Shown here one piece after another: positions 14,288-16,659 of a stretch of DNA of 16,659 nucleotides; position 1 is the first letter of the stretch, and each line of letters begins with the position of its first letter. The notes beneath the pieces were generated by a model. It searched no databases. It was given only the letters and a program-made list of their open reading frames with translations, and had not been told where the DNA came from. A program made the position numbers and the translations under genes. Origin of the DNA: DASWIV01 sp036397475 (GTDB lineage: Bacteria > JAJVIF01 > JAPKYR01); assembly GCA_036397475.1 (NCBI GenBank), contig DASWIV010000174.1, positions 1-16,659 on the forward strand, read 5' to 3'.

Positions 14288-15067
14288 TTAATCTTCGTCT
14301 TTATCATCCTTATTGGCAGGACGGGCTTTCGGCGGGAAGAATGCCCGGAGCTTTTCCTGGACTATCCTGGGATTCTCGCCATTCTGAATTGAAAGGACGC
14401 CCTCGACAATCACCTGCCGCATTAATACTTCTTCCTGTGACCTTACTCCGAGTTTCTTGGCGATAGGCAGGGCGACAAAATTCGCCAGCACCGCGCCGTA
14501 GAACGTCGTGATCAAGGCAACCGCCATACCAGCGCCGATCGATGACGGGTCGTCGAGCCTGGCAAGCATGGCGATCAGTCCGATCAGGGTTCCTATCATT
14601 CCGAATGCCGGGAAGAACACACCGAGTTGTTCGAAAAGGTCTTTCCCCAGCTTATGGCGGTCCTCCAGGAACGAAAGCTCGATTTCGAGTATATCCCTTA
14701 CCAGCTCAGGATCGGTACCGTCGACCACCAGTTGTATCGCTTTCTGTAAAAATTGGTTATCGAGCTGCGCAGCGTCTTCCTCAAGAGTTAACAAGCCTTC
14801 TCTACGGGCTTTTTCCGCAAAGGAAACTATTGTAGCGATGATATCGACAGACTGGCTGTTGGCCGGCATGAACGCAGTTTTCAGTACCTTGATGGTGGAA
14901 ATAACCTGGCTCATCGGAAAACACACCATGACCGCAGATAATCCTCCGCCGATTACAATAGCCAGGGACGGGACATTCACAAATAGCGCCAGGCTTCCCC
15001 CGGAACTCATTCCATATAGTATCAATCCCGTTCCGATAACAAATCCGAGGACGGTTGCCAGGTCCAT
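14288..15067 (-). CDS. motA: Flagellar stator protein MotA/PomA
   Basis: The 259-residue protein has the four-helix stator plan: TM1 (about 5-22), TM2 (about 33-50), TM3 (about 148-169) and TM4 (about 181-202). A cytoplasmic loop carries conserved charges that engage FliG (ARREGLLTLEE, about 87-98). Its size and TM3/TM4 signatures (FGMIGTLIGLIAML with T160; ALITTFYGAVLANFVALPIA with T187/T188) are closer to the short PomA/MotA group than to the 295-residue E. coli MotA. The ATG overlaps the flbD stop by one base (TAATG). A strong GGAGG-like site lies inside the flbD 3' end, so the two are translationally coupled. Confidence 0.95.
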   Translation of the reverse strand: MDLATVLGFVIGTGLILYGMSSGGSLALFVNVPSLAIVIGGGLSAVMVCFPMSQVISTIKVLKTAFMPANSQSVDIIATIVSFAEKARREGLLTLEEDAAQLDNQFLQKAIQLVVDGTDPELVRDILEIELSFLEDRHKLGKDLFEQLGVFFPAFGMIGTLIGLIAMLARLDDPSSIGAGMAVALITTFYGAVLANFVALPIAKKLGVRSQEEVLMRQVIVEGVLSIQNGENPRIVQEKLRAFFPPKARPANKDDKDED

Positions 15068-15282
15068 TACCGCTCATCCTCCTCGCGAAAATAAATTATA
15101 TTTTTAAGAGTCTCTCTCCGGTACGCCACTATCTTCCTTACCACTTCATCGGTCGATTCCTGCACGAGAATCTTCTTGCCGTTGGTAAGCGTGATGATAG
15201 TGTCGGGTGTCGCTTCGCATGTTTCTATTAATTCGGCGTTCACGACAACCGGAGAGCCATTAAGTTTGGAAAGGGTAACCAT
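15067..15282 (-). CDS. flbD: FlbD/SwrD-family flagellar protein
   Basis: This small 71-residue protein carries the family pattern: an N-terminal ITLxxLNGxxVVVNxELIE-like strand-helix (MVTLSKLNGSPVVVNAELIE), then ETTPDT-like EATPDTIITLTNGKKILVQES and a C-terminal helix (EVVRKIVAYRRE). SwrD of Bacillus is known to raise flagellar torque; the family lies next to motAB in spirochaetes and relatives. Here it is the first gene of the operon, where flgE would often precede it. ATG 15282 follows a CGGGG-like ribosome site that can pair with an upstream CCCCG (see the leader entry). Confidence 0.9.
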   Translation of the reverse strand: MVTLSKLNGSPVVVNAELIETCEATPDTIITLTNGKKILVQESTDEVVRKIVAYRRETLKNIIYFREEDER

Positions 15283-15289
15283 AAATAAA

Positions 15290-15327
15290 CCCCGAGACAG
15301 AAATGTGCCTCGAATATAGTATCGGGG
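15290..15327 (-). promoter_or_regulatory. Possible leader hairpin at the flbD ribosome site
   Basis: On the minus strand CCCCGA (15327-15322) can pair with TCGGGG (15295-15290), whose G run is the best ribosome-site candidate for flbD. If the leader contains both, the hairpin could mask the site. The intervening stretch also includes TACTAT/TATATT, which could instead be a -10 box; the two readings exclude one another in part. Low confidence. Confidence 0.25.
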
Positions 15328-15505
15328 GAAGGATGTTTAGAGGATTAGATAGGATTTAATGCGAATTAGTACATGGCAGGTTTTATTTTGCGGTCAAAAA
15401 CATGACATAACCAATCCTGAATCGCTGCGGCGGGCAACATTCGCGGGACTACTTCACCCCGTTTATGATAAAATCCCTGAACCCATCCATTAATTGAATT
15501 ACATT

Positions 15506-15510
15506 GGAGG
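15506..15510 (+). promoter_or_regulatory. Ribosome binding site fixing the GTG start of the dehydrogenase
   Basis: GGAGG at 15506-15510 lies five bases before GTG 15516. No ATG is available near the expected N-terminus; the first in-frame ATG (15549) would cut into the N-terminal strand of the family. This supports GTG as the start. Confidence 0.8.
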
Positions 15511-15515
15511 TACCG

Positions 15516-16659
15516 GTGGATAAATTCGAACTAGACAACACTGTTCACATGGTTTTTGGCAGTGGTGAATTCGAGAGACTTGGAAAACTTGCGTCTCCCC
15601 ACGGAAAAAAGCCGCTTCTGGTCATCGGCAGGTCACACGCGAAAACGACCGGACTGCTTGATATGGCGGTTGAATACCTGCATGACGCAGGTATCGATCC
15701 TGTAATTTTTGAAGGCATCGAGCCTAATCCACGGCTCGGGACTGTTACTGCTGCCGCGAAAAAAGCCATAGAAGAAAAATGCGATATGGTAATTGGACTC
15801 GGCGGCGGCTCGGTCATGGATGCCGCCAAGGCGATCGCATTCGGATTCTACGATCCCGACAATATCTGGAAGCATATAGCTAAATGGGAAGACGGATATT
15901 CCAGCCCTGAGAAAGCGCTGCCGATAGTCCTGGTCAGCACCCTGGCCGCAACCGGCAGCGAAGGCAATATGGGCGGAGTGGTAACGAACGAAAATACCCG
16001 CGAAAAATACCCGTTCGGCGCTCCTTGTCTCTACCCGAAGGTCAGCATTATCGATCCTGAACTCGCCATGAGTGTTCCAATGGAATACACGAGTGACGGC
16101 GCGATAGACATGTGTGTCCATGTGGTCGAGGGATATTTTAATGGAGATCCGTCCGCGACATTTTCAGACAGGATGACTGAGAGTTTTATCCTTGAAGTAA
16201 GGATCGCGATGGAGGCGATCAGAGAAGACCCAGCCGATGCTGACGCGCGATACCAGCTTAGTTATCTCGGCGCAGTGGCACTGACCGGCTTTATTAACCG
16301 GCCCCGTGGAGGATATTTCCCGATCCATAGCCTCGAACATCCACTCAGCGGACATTACGATATTTCCCATGGGCGCGGCCTTGCTCTGATCTGGCCAAGG
16401 TGGCTGAGATATGTGTCGAGGGAAAATCCGGATAAAATTATCCAGCTCGGCGAGAAGGTATTTGGCCTCGATCTGGAGTCGCATCATCCATTTGAAGCCG
16501 CAGAAAGGGCTATTGAAGCCCTGGAATACTGGCTTGAGGATATCGGTGAATTACATTACATGGACAGTGTCGGGATTCCGAACGATCCAGCCATGTTCGA
16601 AAAAATGGCTGACGACGCTATCCGGATGTACGGCGATGAAAACGGCACCATAAAGGGCA
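15516..16659 (+). CDS. Iron-containing alcohol dehydrogenase (butanol dehydrogenase/YqhD-like), partial
   Basis: The frame is open from GTG 15516 to the window edge (381 codons seen, no stop). Family members have about 385-400 residues, so only the extreme C-terminus is missing. The Rossmann-like NAD(P)-binding region has GLGGGSVMDAAK (94-105), and the all-helical C-terminal half carries the metal site. All four metal ligands are present: D198 and H202 in AIDMCVHVVEGYF, and H271 and H285 in HSLEHPLSGHYDISHG, with the typical 14-residue His spacing. Such enzymes reduce aldehydes to alcohols, or the reverse, in fermentation or aldehyde detoxification. GLGGGS with the HGxGLA-type block (HGRGLALIWP) places it nearest the BdhA/YqhD group; the substrate cannot be told. 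It is transcribed divergently from the flagellar operon. Confidence 0.93.
   Translation, partial: MDKFELDNTVHMVFGSGEFERLGKLASPHGKKPLLVIGRSHAKTTGLLDMAVEYLHDAGIDPVIFEGIEPNPRLGTVTAAAKKAIEEKCDMVIGLGGGSVMDAAKAIAFGFYDPDNIWKHIAKWEDGYSSPEKALPIVLVSTLAATGSEGNMGGVVTNENTREKYPFGAPCLYPKVSIIDPELAMSVPMEYTSDGAIDMCVHVVEGYFNGDPSATFSDRMTESFILEVRIAMEAIREDPADADARYQLSYLGAVALTGFINRPRGGYFPIHSLEHPLSGHYDISHGRGLALIWPRWLRYVSRENPDKIIQLGEKVFGLDLESHHPFEAAERAIEALEYWLEDIGELHYMDSVGIPNDPAMFEKMADDAIRMYGDENGTIKG

Larger units (their letters stand above)
15283..15515. other. Divergent intergenic region between flbD and the alcohol dehydrogenase
   Basis: This 233-bp stretch should hold promoters for both directions. Towards flbD, TTGACC (minus strand, 15397-15392) has no well-spaced -10 box (TACTAA at about 20 bases), and CCCGATAC near 15325 resembles the 3' half of a flagellar sigma-28 site but lacks a TAAA at 15 bases. 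Towards the dehydrogenase, TATGAT (15464-15469) has no -35 match. I see no coding frame, terminator or tRNA. Confidence 0.4.

Noticed and set aside
15315..15345. Sigma-28 (FliA) promoter upstream of flbD
   Set aside because: CCCGATAC resembles the -10 element, but no TAAA lies at the required 15 bases; the nearest TAAA is at about 9.
15633..16121. Minus-strand frame of 162 codons opposite the alcohol dehydrogenase
   Set aside because: The plus strand there encodes all four metal ligands and the GGGS motif of a real enzyme.

Overview
The window looks like chromosomal DNA of a flagellated, diderm (outer-membrane) bacterium. The evidence is a flagellar stator/switch operon, an outer-membrane barrel protein ending in Phe, a periplasmic LolA-like protein and an RND-type inner-membrane pump. 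The mix of a spirochaete-like flbD-motA-motB-fliL-fliM-fliY order, an archaeal-type GatE and delta-propeller repeats with DFDP signatures suggests an FCB-group or candidate-phylum lineage (Zixibacteria, Eisenbacteria or Krumholzibacteriota-like). That placement is inference only.

Region 1 (about 30-5310, + strand) is a four-gene unit. It begins with a near-consensus promoter that overlaps an inverted repeat and ends at a clear intrinsic terminator. It encodes an ArsR-type HTH fused to a rhodanese domain, an MMPL/RND transporter, a LolA-like secreted protein and an outer-membrane barrel. Together these look like a trans-envelope export system, probably for a lipid or other hydrophobic cargo, controlled by a regulator that may sense reactive sulfur. 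This is the most novel-looking system in the window.

Region 2 (about 5310-7308, + strand) holds a decayed fragment of a repeat beta-propeller protein with an in-frame nonsense codon, followed by an RhlE-like DEAD-box RNA helicase with a forced TTG start just after a leader hairpin.

Region 3 (7337-10550, - strand) holds an orphan MoxR AAA+ ATPase and a full-length archaeal-type GatE. They are separated by a compact cluster of four related ~19-bp inverted units (8364-8500) resembling a REP/BIME or small MITE. GatE has its own extended -10 promoter.

Region 4 (10599-15282, - strand) is a flagellar motor operon in transcription order flbD, motA, motB, fliL, fliM, fliY: stator, stator-associated protein and rotor switch. 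It lacks the flgE upstream and the fliO/P/Q/R downstream that often accompany this order. A divergent intergenic region (15283-15515) separates it from an iron-containing alcohol dehydrogenase that runs off the right edge.

I saw no tRNA, rRNA, CRISPR array, insertion sequence or phage gene.
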